DNA of 18,498 nucleotides from Bacillota bacterium. Its GTDB lineage: Bacteria; Bacillota; Clostridia; Oscillospirales; Ruminococcaceae. Position 1 is the stretch's first letter; the number at the start of each line of letters is the position of its first letter. This document shows positions 7,441 through 14,144 of this stretch, one piece after another. The notes under the pieces are model-generated. The model saw only the letters and a program-made list of their open reading frames with translations. It was not told the DNA's origin and made no database searches. Made by a program: the position numbers and the translations under genes. The stretch spans positions 1-18,498 of the forward strand of contig JAEZDF010000031.1 in assembly GCA_023429685.1 (NCBI GenBank), in the 5' to 3' direction.

Positions 7441-7475
7441 AAAAAGAGGCGGGTGCAAAGCCCGTCTCTTTTTGG
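7441..7475. terminator. Shared bidirectional terminator
   Basis: A 13-bp stem (AAAAAGAGGCGGG with CCCGTCTCTTTTT, one G-U pair, loop TGCAAAG) has T-runs on both strands. It serves the sleB-like gene on the plus strand and the convergent lipoprotein gene, which ends at 7477. Confidence 0.88.
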
Positions 7476-7476
7476 T

Positions 7477-8190
7477 TTAATGGTGCAGGCAGTCGTCACC
7501 GTGGGTATGGGCAAACAGGGCGTTGATTGCCCCATACAGTCCCGCGTCTGAATACCGCTGGTCGCCCGTCAATGTATCGGTCTGTGTAACGGTATACGGC
7601 AGTAAGCAGCAGCCGTAGCTGTTGTAAAACGATACCGTGTAGCCCAGCTTCTCGGCAGGGCTTTCCTTCATCGGCTCTTGCTCTAAGGTATGGTGCAGTG
7701 CATGGGTGGCGTTAAAGATTTCGGCGCTGTGGGTTTCGAAGTAAAACGTATCGGTTTGCTCCCCTACGCTCACGACCAACTTCTCGGTTGACGCAGCGTT
7801 GTACAGGGCGTACACCTGCTCGTACCACTCGCCCTGATCAGGCACGGCAAACACCTCGGCGCTCTGGCTGCCGTCTGCCTCAAACGCAAGTATCGCAAAA
7901 TCTCCCTGTGCCGTTTCGGTAGCCTCTGCCTGCTCGCTTAGCAGGTCTTTTATTACAAAGTATAGCGTATGCTCGGGCAAAATTTCGCGGGTTCTCCCGT
8001 CCGCCGTCCTATCGGCAATCACGTAGTACGCAGGGGAATAATCTACCTCATGGGTCACAAGCTCCCACCTCTGCTCGTCCTCCGGCGTGGGGGGCGGCGC
8101 AAAGCCGTTGTCCGTTCCATTCGCTACCTGCGGCGCGCATGCAACCAGTAGTCCTGCAGTAACAAGCAGTAAAGCAACAAGTCGTTTCAT
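7477..8190 (-). CDS. Lipoprotein of unknown function
   Basis: This 237-residue secreted protein starts at the ATG at 8190, which has AAAGGAG 8 nt upstream. The longer in-frame reading to 8319 has no ribosome site. The signal peptide MKRLVALLLVTAGLLVAC ends in a lipobox, so Cys18 should be lipidated and the protein held on the outer face of the membrane. A Pro-rich stretch (PPPTPED) follows. The body is acidic with no domain that I recognise. Near the C-terminus are YGCCLLPY and the histidine-rich end HTHGDDCLHH, which could bind a metal, but no known site is matched. It is transcribed away from the PH-domain genes and converges on the sleB-like gene. A good promoter sits at 8383-8411, giving a leader of about 185 nt. 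Confidence 0.8.
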   Translation of the reverse strand: MKRLVALLLVTAGLLVACAPQVANGTDNGFAPPPTPEDEQRWELVTHEVDYSPAYYVIADRTADGRTREILPEHTLYFVIKDLLSEQAEATETAQGDFAILAFEADGSQSAEVFAVPDQGEWYEQVYALYNAASTEKLVVSVGEQTDTFYFETHSAEIFNATHALHHTLEQEPMKESPAEKLGYTVSFYNSYGCCLLPYTVTQTDTLTGDQRYSDAGLYGAINALFAHTHGDDCLHH

Positions 8191-8275
8191 ATCGAGTTCT
8201 CCTTTTTGTGGTGCGATGTTTGGTGCACGTAATAGTATATCAATCAGAATAATAGGTAAGGGTGGCATCAGGCAG

Positions 8276-8296
8276 CGCAAGCAACCTGCGCTTGCG
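8276..8296 (-). other. Hairpin in the long leader of the lipoprotein gene
   Basis: A perfect 7-bp stem (CGCAAGC and GCTTGCG, 7-nt loop) lies between the predicted promoter at 8383-8411 and the lipoprotein start at 8190. There is no T-run, so it is not a simple terminator. Confidence 0.35.
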
Positions 8297-8382
8297 GTTA
8301 CTCGTCCGCCCCAAATCACGCTTACAAAACACGTGCAGTTTGCCTACAGTATGTAATGTTTCAGGTTGTTTTCGCAGTCCTA

Positions 8383-8411
8383 ATTATAAAACATCGCAAA
8401 TGAAAATGCAA
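8383..8411 (-). promoter_or_regulatory. Vegetative promoter of the lipoprotein gene
   Basis: On the minus strand TTGCAT (8411-8406) and a perfect TATAAT (8388-8383) are separated by 17 nt. Transcription would start near 8376, leaving a leader of about 185 nt before the ATG at 8190. Confidence 0.65.
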
Positions 8412-8636
8412 ATCATTCTTTATTAGGCGCACGTGCGTGTGGAGGTTTATCTACTTGTTTTTACCGTCACTGCCATGACGCAAATAAACTTTGCCTGCAT
8501 GCGGCTGTTTTGCCCTGAATATCCTAATAGAGCCAAACAAAACGCGGTGGTATTGCGGGTGCAGGCAGTATTCCGATATCACGATGTACCAGTGCCAAGC
8601 TTCATCATACATGGTCACAAAAAAGGAGGCGTGCGG

Positions 8637-9077
8637 ATGAACGAGCAGCGACCGAGTATCCGGCTGCTGTACGCGTGGTGGCTGCTGTTGTTTATGCTAG
8701 CCACCGTTGTTTGCCTTGCCTTGTCGTTGCTCTCTTTGTTTTCGGATGCGCTGTGGAAATGGTGTACCGGGGCGGTGCTTGTGGCGTTCTCGGTGTTGTT
8801 TGCATGGTATCTGCCCGCCTACTGCCGCAGGCTTCGCTACCAGATCACCCACGACTATGTGATGGTTACAAGCGGGGTGATAAGCCATAGCCGCCGATAT
8901 CTATACACGAAAAATATACAATTTGCCGCGGTGGAGCGGTCTGTTGTAGACACGATGTTTCGGCTTTCCGCCGTTCGGTTTCGCAGCGCGGGCGTATCCC
9001 TTGCCCTGTACGGGCTGGATGAAACGGCGCTTACCTGTGTAAAAGCCCTTCAGCCCGGGCTGTTTGAGAAACAATAG
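8637..9077 (+). CDS. Bacterial PH-domain membrane protein, YdbS-like
   Basis: This 146-residue protein starts at the ATG at 8637, with AAGGAGG 7 nt upstream. An upstream in-frame ATG at 8433 has no such site. There are two membrane segments (about 13-32 and 41-57), then a single bPH_2 domain (about 60-140) with the usual pattern YQITHDYVMVTSGVISHSRRYLYTKNIQ. The cytoplasmic PH-like domain faces the membrane. In Bacillus the YdbS-YdbT pair is part of the sigma-W envelope-stress set and helps resist certain antimicrobial peptides. That role is inferred here from family and pairing with the YdbT-like gene downstream. The pair is usually contiguous, but here 402 bp of repeats separate the two. 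Confidence 0.85.
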   Translation: MNEQRPSIRLLYAWWLLLFMLATVVCLALSLLSLFSDALWKWCTGAVLVAFSVLFAWYLPAYCRRLRYQITHDYVMVTSGVISHSRRYLYTKNIQFAAVERSVVDTMFRLSAVRFRSAGVSLALYGLDETALTCVKALQPGLFEKQ

Positions 9078-9479
9078 CATCTCCAACCTGCGGGTTCTCC
9101 GCGTATTACAAGACCGCGCCATCCCCGACCAGCTTCATATGGGCTTATCATTTGAACCTCACGGTGGCAAACGGAACGGTCAAGACCGTTCCCTACACAT
9201 AGCGAAACTTTGCTTCGCATTGGGAAAACCTGCGTAATTCTGCATCGCTAAACTCTGGTTGTCATAAGGTAATAGGAGCCCTTGTGAATTTTTGCAGGAA
9301 TAAAATACCGTAGGGGCGATTAGTAATCGCCCGCATTACACCGCTATCAATTTCGGTACACAACGTCGCGGACGCGCGCCCCTATGGTGTTAATCGGGAC
9401 GTCGAGGACGCCGTCCCCTACACATCGCCAACCATCGACTTGCTCCCCCATTCCACACCATAAGGCTGGTATCAACACA
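9078..9479. repeat. Cluster of short palindromic interspersed repeats
   Basis: This gene-free 402-bp stretch contains three palindromic units. A perfect 9-bp inverted repeat lies at 9173-9192 (GGAACGGTC AA GACCGTTCC). A second perfect 9-bp one lies at 9314-9332 (GGGCGATTA G TAATCGCCC). A looser one lies at 9396-9417 (GGGACG and CGTCCC). CCGTYCCCTACACAT occurs twice, at 9186-9200 and 9411-9425. TAGGGGCG at 9311 is mirrored by CGCCCCTA at 9377-9384, like the terminal inverted repeats of a 74-bp unit. Such GTAGGGGCG-type palindromes are, from memory, common interspersed repeats in Bacillota genomes. No coding potential was seen. Confidence 0.65.
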
Positions 9480-10934
9480 ATGAACACACGCGTTTTACAC
9501 CCCCATCCCATTGCAATAGCAAGCTACCTGTCCCGCGCGCTGTATCTGCTGGTTATCCCGTTTGCGCGCGGGTTGTTTCTTGCGCTTCGGGCGGGCACGC
9601 TTATCGCATGGGCGCAGGGTGCGTGGTTTGACATCCTCGTTTTAATGTTTATCATCGGTGTTGCCGCCATCCGCTGGCGGCTGGTGGAGTTTTGGTTTGA
9701 CGAAACGGGGCTGTACTTAAAAAAAGGGCTGTTTTACAACCAGACTATGTTTATCCCGATGCAGAGCATCAGTGCCATGTCGGTGGAACACCGCATTTTG
9801 CTACTGCCCTTTCGGGCGGTTGTGCTGCGTGCCGATACCCCGGGCGGCGGTACGCGTCACTACGACTTTGAGCTGATTGTGCGCAGGCGTGACGCGGAAG
9901 CCGCACTCTCGGCGCGTATGAGCGCGTGTTCGGATTCTCGCAAGGCAAAACGGGTGTTCTTTCCCCACTCGCTGCACATTGCGGCTCTGGCGGCGTTTTT
10001 GTCCAACAGCTTTGCGGGGGTGGTGTTTGCGGTCACCATCCTGTCCCGAGCGGGGGATGTTTTGGGCGAAAAGCTGCAGGGACGCGCACTTACCCTGCTT
10101 GCGGAGGTATCGCAGGCGGTCTCGGCATATACCTACGGTGTCCCCCCTCTTGCCGCGATGCTCGCGCTGATTGTTCTTTTGGGATGGTTTATCGGCTTTG
10201 TGCGCAACCTTTTACGGCTCACTCGCTTTCGCATCGCGCGGGCAGGCTCGCTGCTCACCATCCACGCGGGGCTTGTCACCCGCAGACTGTATAGCGTGAG
10301 CGTGGATAAGGTGTTTTACCTAGACATCCGCCAGAGCGTGATGACGCGGCTTTTGCGCATCTATCTCGTGTTCATCCGCTGTACCGGCTACGGCAAGGGG
10401 GGTAACGAGGCGGCGGTGCTCATCCCCTCGGCGACGCGCCGCGACCTTGCAGGTACACTAAGCGGGCTGCTGCCCGGCATCCGACCGCACACCCGCGCGG
10501 TACAACCCACGCGGGGCGCATGGTTTCGCTACCTGTCCCCCTCTGCGCTGCGCTTTGGGGTGCTGTTTGCCGCATACTGGGCGGCGGTTTCCCTACTGCC
10601 CGCATGGCGGGACGTAACCCGCTTTGTACTGCTGATGGCGTGCTTTCCCTTAGGTTGGATGCTGCTGCTTAAAATTGTCGACTACCTGACCGCGGGGTTC
10701 TCGTTTGAGGGCGGCACGCTGACGCTGCGCTACTCCCGCGGGTTTATTCTGCACACCGTTGCGGTAAAACCCTGTCACATCGCCCTTGTTCAGATAAAGC
10801 AAGGCGTGTTTCAGCGAAAAAGCGGCTCGTGCGACCTTATCATACGCACCGATTCGGAAGGCAGACGGTTTGACAAGCCCCACCGCGTAAAGAGCGTTCC
10901 GCTAACTAGTGCTTTGCAGGCGCTTGCATTGTAG
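9480..10934 (+). CDS. Multi-PH-domain membrane protein, YdbT-like
   Basis: This 484-residue integral membrane protein is read from the ATG at 9480. The open frame continues upstream to 9384, but that part is repeat sequence without a ribosome site. The layout is the YdbT one: paired membrane segments (about 15-55), a first bPH_2 domain with WRLVEFWFDETGLYLKKGLF, a second membrane pair (about 165-250), and a second bPH_2 domain with RFRIARAGSLLTIHAGLVTR and MTRLLRIYLVF. A third membrane region (about 360-410) and a third PH-like segment (FSFEGGTLTLRYSRGF) follow. The length is close to the roughly 490 residues of B. subtilis YdbT. The ribosome site is weak (only TAAGG, far upstream), possibly because the repeat insertion removed the original junction with the ydbS-like gene. 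Confidence 0.85.
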   Translation: MNTRVLHPHPIAIASYLSRALYLLVIPFARGLFLALRAGTLIAWAQGAWFDILVLMFIIGVAAIRWRLVEFWFDETGLYLKKGLFYNQTMFIPMQSISAMSVEHRILLLPFRAVVLRADTPGGGTRHYDFELIVRRRDAEAALSARMSACSDSRKAKRVFFPHSLHIAALAAFLSNSFAGVVFAVTILSRAGDVLGEKLQGRALTLLAEVSQAVSAYTYGVPPLAAMLALIVLLGWFIGFVRNLLRLTRFRIARAGSLLTIHAGLVTRRLYSVSVDKVFYLDIRQSVMTRLLRIYLVFIRCTGYGKGGNEAAVLIPSATRRDLAGTLSGLLPGIRPHTRAVQPTRGAWFRYLSPSALRFGVLFAAYWAAVSLLPAWRDVTRFVLLMACFPLGWMLLLKIVDYLTAGFSFEGGTLTLRYSRGFILHTVAVKPCHIALVQIKQGVFQRKSGSCDLIIRTDSEGRRFDKPHRVKSVPLTSALQALAL

Positions 10935-10952
10935 GTAATTCACTTACACTTC

Positions 10953-10981
10953 TTTACACACTACTCTTTTTTTGGTACACT
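10953..10981 (+). promoter_or_regulatory. Vegetative promoter of the esterase gene
   Basis: TTTACA (10953-10958) and TACACT (10976-10981) are 17 nt apart. They lie just after the ydbT-like stop and about 95 bp before the esterase start. Confidence 0.5.
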
Positions 10982-11077
10982 CTTTGTAGCTCGTTGCAGG
11001 TTGTCGCCAACTAGAACGCCGTCGGGTGTGCGGCTGGCTTCCTCCTGCCGCTTGAACCTACAAGGAGGCTAAAGAAT

Positions 11078-11983
11078 ATGAGAACCCGTTTTTGCCTTTT
11101 TGCGCTTGTTTTGCTGTGCGCTACGCTGTTTGCGTGCGCAACCCTCCCCACGGAACAGGACTCATCCTCATCCGAGCCCGTTTCTTCGGCGGACGCTTCT
11201 TTACCTGCCGCATCCTCCTTACCACCACAAGGCGGCATGGAGATTGTATCCGAAACCCTAGTCGGCGATGTTGCACAGATTACGGTGTTTTCCCGGGAAA
11301 TTGGGGACACCTTTGTGCTTGATGTACTTTTGCCCCCAAACTACGACAAGACCAAACGCTACCCCACGTTGTACCTTTCGGACGGCAACTGGCGGCGCGG
11401 CGAATACGACGACATCCGCGCGCTGTGGTCACAGGGCGTATTGGCGGATGTGATAATGGTGGGCATCTGCTACCCAGAGGGCTATGACCTACAAACCATT
11501 CGCACGCGGGAGTTTTTGCAGGCCCCCGACACCTTTTTGTCGTTTATTGTGGAGGATGTTGTTCCTTACATCGACGCAAACTACGCCACCGACCCGGACA
11601 CCCGCTTTTTGTGCGGTGCATCGTACGGCGGTTATTTTACGCTTTATGCGATGTTTGACGACATGACGCAAGACGTGTTCTCGGGCTATGTGGTCGCAAG
11701 CCCTGCGCTGCTTGAGCAAAAGGACGGCAAAAACATCTTTGACCGTGAGGAGGACTACCACGCGAAATCTACCGACCTGCCGGTAAAGCTATATATGGGC
11801 CTTGGCGAGTTTGAGTATTATCCCGACTATATCGAGCCGTTTTTTGAGTTTTGCGACCTGCTGGATGAGCGCGGCTACAACGGTCTAGCGCTTACCAGTA
11901 AGCAGTACGAGGGCATCGACCACTACGGCATCTGGAAGCCGACCATATTAGACGCGCTGAAGCTGTATTTTCCGAAAAAGTAA
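11078..11983 (+). CDS. Lipoprotein esterase, alpha/beta hydrolase (esterase D family)
   Basis: This 301-residue secreted protein has a signal MRTRFCLFALVLLCATLFAC with a lipobox (Cys20), so it should be anchored on the cell surface. A Ser/Pro-rich spacer (27-50) follows. The hydrolase domain (about 60-300) has the putative-esterase (PF00756) layout: LPPNYDKTKRYPTLYLSDG (85-103), the nucleophile elbow GASYGGY with S182, and a C-terminal histidine H282 in EGIDHYGIW. The acid residue is probably in GLGEFEYYPD (241-250). Relatives include Fes/IroE-like enterobactin esterases and carbohydrate acyl esterases. The substrate cannot be told from sequence. An AAGGAGG ribosome site precedes the ATG. The gene converges on the restriction-modification cassette. 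Confidence 0.88.
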   Translation: MRTRFCLFALVLLCATLFACATLPTEQDSSSSEPVSSADASLPAASSLPPQGGMEIVSETLVGDVAQITVFSREIGDTFVLDVLLPPNYDKTKRYPTLYLSDGNWRRGEYDDIRALWSQGVLADVIMVGICYPEGYDLQTIRTREFLQAPDTFLSFIVEDVVPYIDANYATDPDTRFLCGASYGGYFTLYAMFDDMTQDVFSGYVVASPALLEQKDGKNIFDREEDYHAKSTDLPVKLYMGLGEFEYYPDYIEPFFEFCDLLDERGYNGLALTSKQYEGIDHYGIWKPTILDALKLYFPKK

Positions 11984-11992
11984 TCACTAAGT

Positions 11993-12025
11993 TACAGCAA
12001 ACCGAGCCTGCGAAACGCAGGCTCG
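11993..12025 (+). repeat. Left copy of the 33-nt direct repeat flanking the R-M cassette
   Basis: The copy reads TACAGCAAA, C, CGAGCCTGC, GAAAC, GCAGGCTCG. The right copy at 14092-14124 differs at the single C and at three of five loop bases, so 29 of 33 are identical by eye. Only the two R-M genes and their promoter lie between the copies. Confidence 0.75.
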
Positions 12026-12031
12026 GTTTTT
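11999..12031 (+). terminator. Terminator of the esterase gene, also facing the R-M cassette
   Basis: A perfect 14-bp stem (AAACCGAGCCTGCG, loop AAA, CGCAGGCTCGGTTT) continues into TTTTT on the plus strand. The minus strand has a weaker T-run and may terminate the endonuclease transcript. Confidence 0.92.
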
Positions 12032-12048
12032 GTTAACTACAATTGCTT

Positions 12049-13002
12049 CTACCACGGTTCTATCTGTGTATAAAGCGAAACGGGAGACCCTTTTAGCTGA
12101 ACGTCAAACTTAAGTGACGGCTCCACATACGTACTCGCATTGTGTATTCGAAAAGACAGCCACCACCCATTATCACAATGGACATATATGGTGTTCTGTG
12201 ATGATTTCTTATAGCTTATATCAAAGATTTTTGTTGGCGGTACCAGCCGTTCCACCTTTCTTTCCGGTTTGACCGTGCCGGACTGCCTGTTTAATGTTCC
12301 CGAGATATTAAAGGCCTGCACCTTTGTAATCTTCTTGCTGTCATCCGTAATAATCTTGTAAAAATCTCTTCTTCCCAAAAGGTACCGCAACAATCTGCTT
12401 GGTACTTCACCGGGATTTTGCGTGTCCAATAAGCGAAGCTCCTGGCAAAACGCATCGAGAACCGGCATGTAAACCGTTTGTTCTTTGTCCTTAACGTCAC
12501 ACCACTTTAAGCCCTGCTTCTTCCATTCGTTTAGCCGGTCAAAAACAGGCTTTATGCCTATAAAATACTGCATTGTGCAGGGGATCTCAAGCCATAAAGT
12601 GCCAAAATCTATGGTTTGGGACAGTCTTGAATGCTTTACCGCGTCATGATTATGTTTGCAGGATAACCCAATCTCCCAGTCGTTTTGGCTTCTGCTACAC
12701 AATACATCCCGAACATCGCCGGCAATACCCTGCTTATCCTCTTGTATTGATAATAGCAAAGGGGTGTTCTTGTTTGGGTTTTCAAGCTGCGGTTCTAGTC
12801 TGAATAACATACGGGCAGCGGCATTCGCGGCAGCGTCCATTTTATCTATCATGTCTTTGTCGGCTTCAAGATAAAAATCACGGGCGGTATGAAGGGCAGA
12901 GGTTTGTGCAATCTCAACCTCCTGTCGGTTTTTTAAGCTGCTCCAAAATGCATTTAAGCAGGCGTACTCAAACGCTTTACCCCATTTTGTCTGCTGTGCC
13001 AC
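12049..13002 (-). CDS. HaeIII-family type II restriction endonuclease
   Basis: This 317-residue nuclease is predicted to cut GGCC. Its N-terminus KWGKAFEYACLNAF (6-19), the AGDVRD block (94-99), EIGLSCKHNHDAVKHSRLS (110-128) and a C-terminal LSFRIHNAS...EPSLKFDVQLKGSP region (282-307) match what I recall of HaeIII and its relatives (RE_HaeIII). The length is near that of HaeIII. The start is GTG at 13002: an in-frame stop sits at 13014-13012 and no other start comes earlier. The upstream ribosome site is weak (GGGATG, TGGAA), and the first 26 nt overlap the end of the methyltransferase gene. Translation therefore probably depends on coupling to the methyltransferase, which would keep nuclease below methylase. 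No frameshift was seen, so it should be active. Confidence 0.9.
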   Translation of the reverse strand: MAQQTKWGKAFEYACLNAFWSSLKNRQEVEIAQTSALHTARDFYLEADKDMIDKMDAAANAAARMLFRLEPQLENPNKNTPLLLSIQEDKQGIAGDVRDVLCSRSQNDWEIGLSCKHNHDAVKHSRLSQTIDFGTLWLEIPCTMQYFIGIKPVFDRLNEWKKQGLKWCDVKDKEQTVYMPVLDAFCQELRLLDTQNPGEVPSRLLRYLLGRRDFYKIITDDSKKITKVQAFNISGTLNRQSGTVKPERKVERLVPPTKIFDISYKKSSQNTIYVHCDNGWWLSFRIHNASTYVEPSLKFDVQLKGSPVSLYTQIEPW

Positions 13003-14002
13003 TGTTCCATGTCACATCCCTTGTATTAAGACTCACCCGATTATCAAGCATGTTTTTTATGTCCCTTGCTATCAGCTGTGCCAGCCCAACAGGGACAGCA
13101 TTGCCGATTTGCTTGTACTTGCTTGTTAAGTTTCCTTCAAACTCCATCTCTTTGGGAAAGGTCTGAATCACTGCGGCTTCTTGCCAGCTGAACCTTCGCG
13201 TCTTGCCACTGTTGCCAAAAACCCATTTATCCTCACCCACTTTTATCATGTTCGGCGAAGACGGATGCAGCGTCACCTGTTTGCTCATGGCCGGTATCGT
13301 ATACGATACCTCGTTCCAATCCCGTTTTCTGTTTCTGCTCATATATCTCGACGAAAAAGCGCCTTGGCAGATGTCGCTGGTTTTTGGTTGTGGCAAATCA
13401 ACCAGCGCTTGCGCCAACGTCATTCTTTGCCCTGTCGGAACTAAAAAGTCAAACTGACTTACTCCCAACGATTTATGAACACCTATCATAATCACGCGCC
13501 ATCTGTCCTGTGGTACCCCGTAATCCGCGGCATTAACTAGTTTGGGAGTTACATAATACCCCCGTGATGAAAAATCCTCTATGATAGCCTCTATGATAGC
13601 CCCTTCGCCTAACGTAAGAATCCCTTTTACATTTTCCGCGACAAAAACCGCCGGTTGTTTTAACTCAACAAGCTTTACAAAGTACTTGTACAGTACATTT
13701 CTTTTATCGTCCAGCTTCCTTGGCCCGGCCAGCGAAAAGCCCTGACAGGGAAACCCGCCGGTTATAATATCGGTATGCGGAATACTATCAAAATCCAGTT
13801 TGGATATGTCTCCCTGAATAACATCCGCTTTAGACCACAGCTGATGTGTTTTACACGCATCGGGGTCGATATCGTTTGCCCATACAACCCGAAAGCCCTC
13901 TTTTTCAAACCCCATATCCAATCCGCCTGCCCCTGCAAACAAAGAAGCCACGGTATACCTTTGCTTTGTGATGAGGGTAGGATAACCTATTATATTGTTC
14001 AT
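12977..14002 (-). CDS. DNA (cytosine-5) methyltransferase, HaeIII-type (GGCC)
   Basis: This is a full-length 341-residue m5C methylase. In order: motif I LFAGAGGLDMGF (21-32), motif IV GGFPCQGFS with catalytic C86, motif VI AENVKG (E123), motif VIII QDRWRV (165-170), a target-recognition region (about 210-255), motif IX RRFSWQEAAVIQTFP (269-283) and motif X QIGNAVP (298-304). The recognition segment YMSRNRKRDWNE...LHPSSPNMIKV is, from memory, close to that of M.HaeIII, which methylates the inner C of GGCC. The ATG at 14002 follows GGGGGAG. The gene precedes and overlaps the endonuclease gene. The cassette has its own promoter at 14041-14069, and no separate controller (C) protein was found. 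Confidence 0.93.
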   Translation of the reverse strand: MNNIIGYPTLITKQRYTVASLFAGAGGLDMGFEKEGFRVVWANDIDPDACKTHQLWSKADVIQGDISKLDFDSIPHTDIITGGFPCQGFSLAGPRKLDDKRNVLYKYFVKLVELKQPAVFVAENVKGILTLGEGAIIEAIIEDFSSRGYYVTPKLVNAADYGVPQDRWRVIMIGVHKSLGVSQFDFLVPTGQRMTLAQALVDLPQPKTSDICQGAFSSRYMSRNRKRDWNEVSYTIPAMSKQVTLHPSSPNMIKVGEDKWVFGNSGKTRRFSWQEAAVIQTFPKEMEFEGNLTSKYKQIGNAVPVGLAQLIARDIKNMLDNRVSLNTRDVTWNSGTADKMG

Positions 14003-14040
14003 TATTATCTCCCCCTCTATTCCATACTTTTATTGGTATG

Positions 14041-14069
14041 ATAATAACACATTTTTAAGCCGATTTCAA
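14041..14069 (-). promoter_or_regulatory. Promoter of the R-M cassette
   Basis: On the minus strand TTGAAA (14069-14064) and TATTAT (14046-14041) are 17 nt apart, placing the transcript start near 14034. A 5-bp inverted repeat CATAC...GTATG (about 14023-14040) overlaps the start site and might be an operator. That last point is speculative. Confidence 0.65.
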
Positions 14070-14091
14070 ATCGTTTCCCTCCTCTATTTTA

Positions 14092-14124
14092 TACAGCAAA
14101 ACGAGCCTGCATACCGCAGGCTCG
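14092..14124 (+). repeat. Right copy of the 33-nt direct repeat flanking the R-M cassette
   Basis: The copy reads TACAGCAAA, A, CGAGCCTGC, ATACC, GCAGGCTCG, in the same orientation as the copy at 11993-12025. It lies immediately upstream of the methyltransferase promoter. Confidence 0.75.
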
Positions 14125-14131
14125 TTTGTTT
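14094..14131 (-). terminator. Terminator of the Gld-like ABC operon
   Basis: A perfect 12-bp stem (14099-14110 with 14116-14127, 5-nt loop) lies 18 bp after the DUF4340 stop. The minus-strand read ends CGTTTTGC. The plus strand has GTTTGTTTTAG, so it may act both ways. Confidence 0.85.
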
Positions 14132-14144
14132 TAGGGTTTTTGGT

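Larger units (their letters stand above)
8191..8636. other. Divergent intergenic region
   Basis: There are 446 bp between the divergent lipoprotein and ydbS-like genes. The region holds the lipoprotein leader and promoter. The part from about 8430 to 8636 is open in the ydbS frame but has no domain and no ribosome site, and no clear plus-strand promoter was found. Confidence 0.5.

Noticed and set aside
8433..8636. N-terminal extension of the YdbS-like protein
   Set aside because: The extension has no ribosome site and no family similarity, while AAGGAGG sits correctly before the ATG at 8637.
9384..9479. N-terminal extension of the YdbT-like protein
   Set aside because: It is repeat sequence read as protein (SRTPSPTHRQPSTCSP) and lies before the first membrane segment of the family.
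11993..14124. Flanking repeats as transposon ends or an attachment site
   Set aside because: They are direct repeats containing terminator hairpins, and no transposase or integrase is present in the window.
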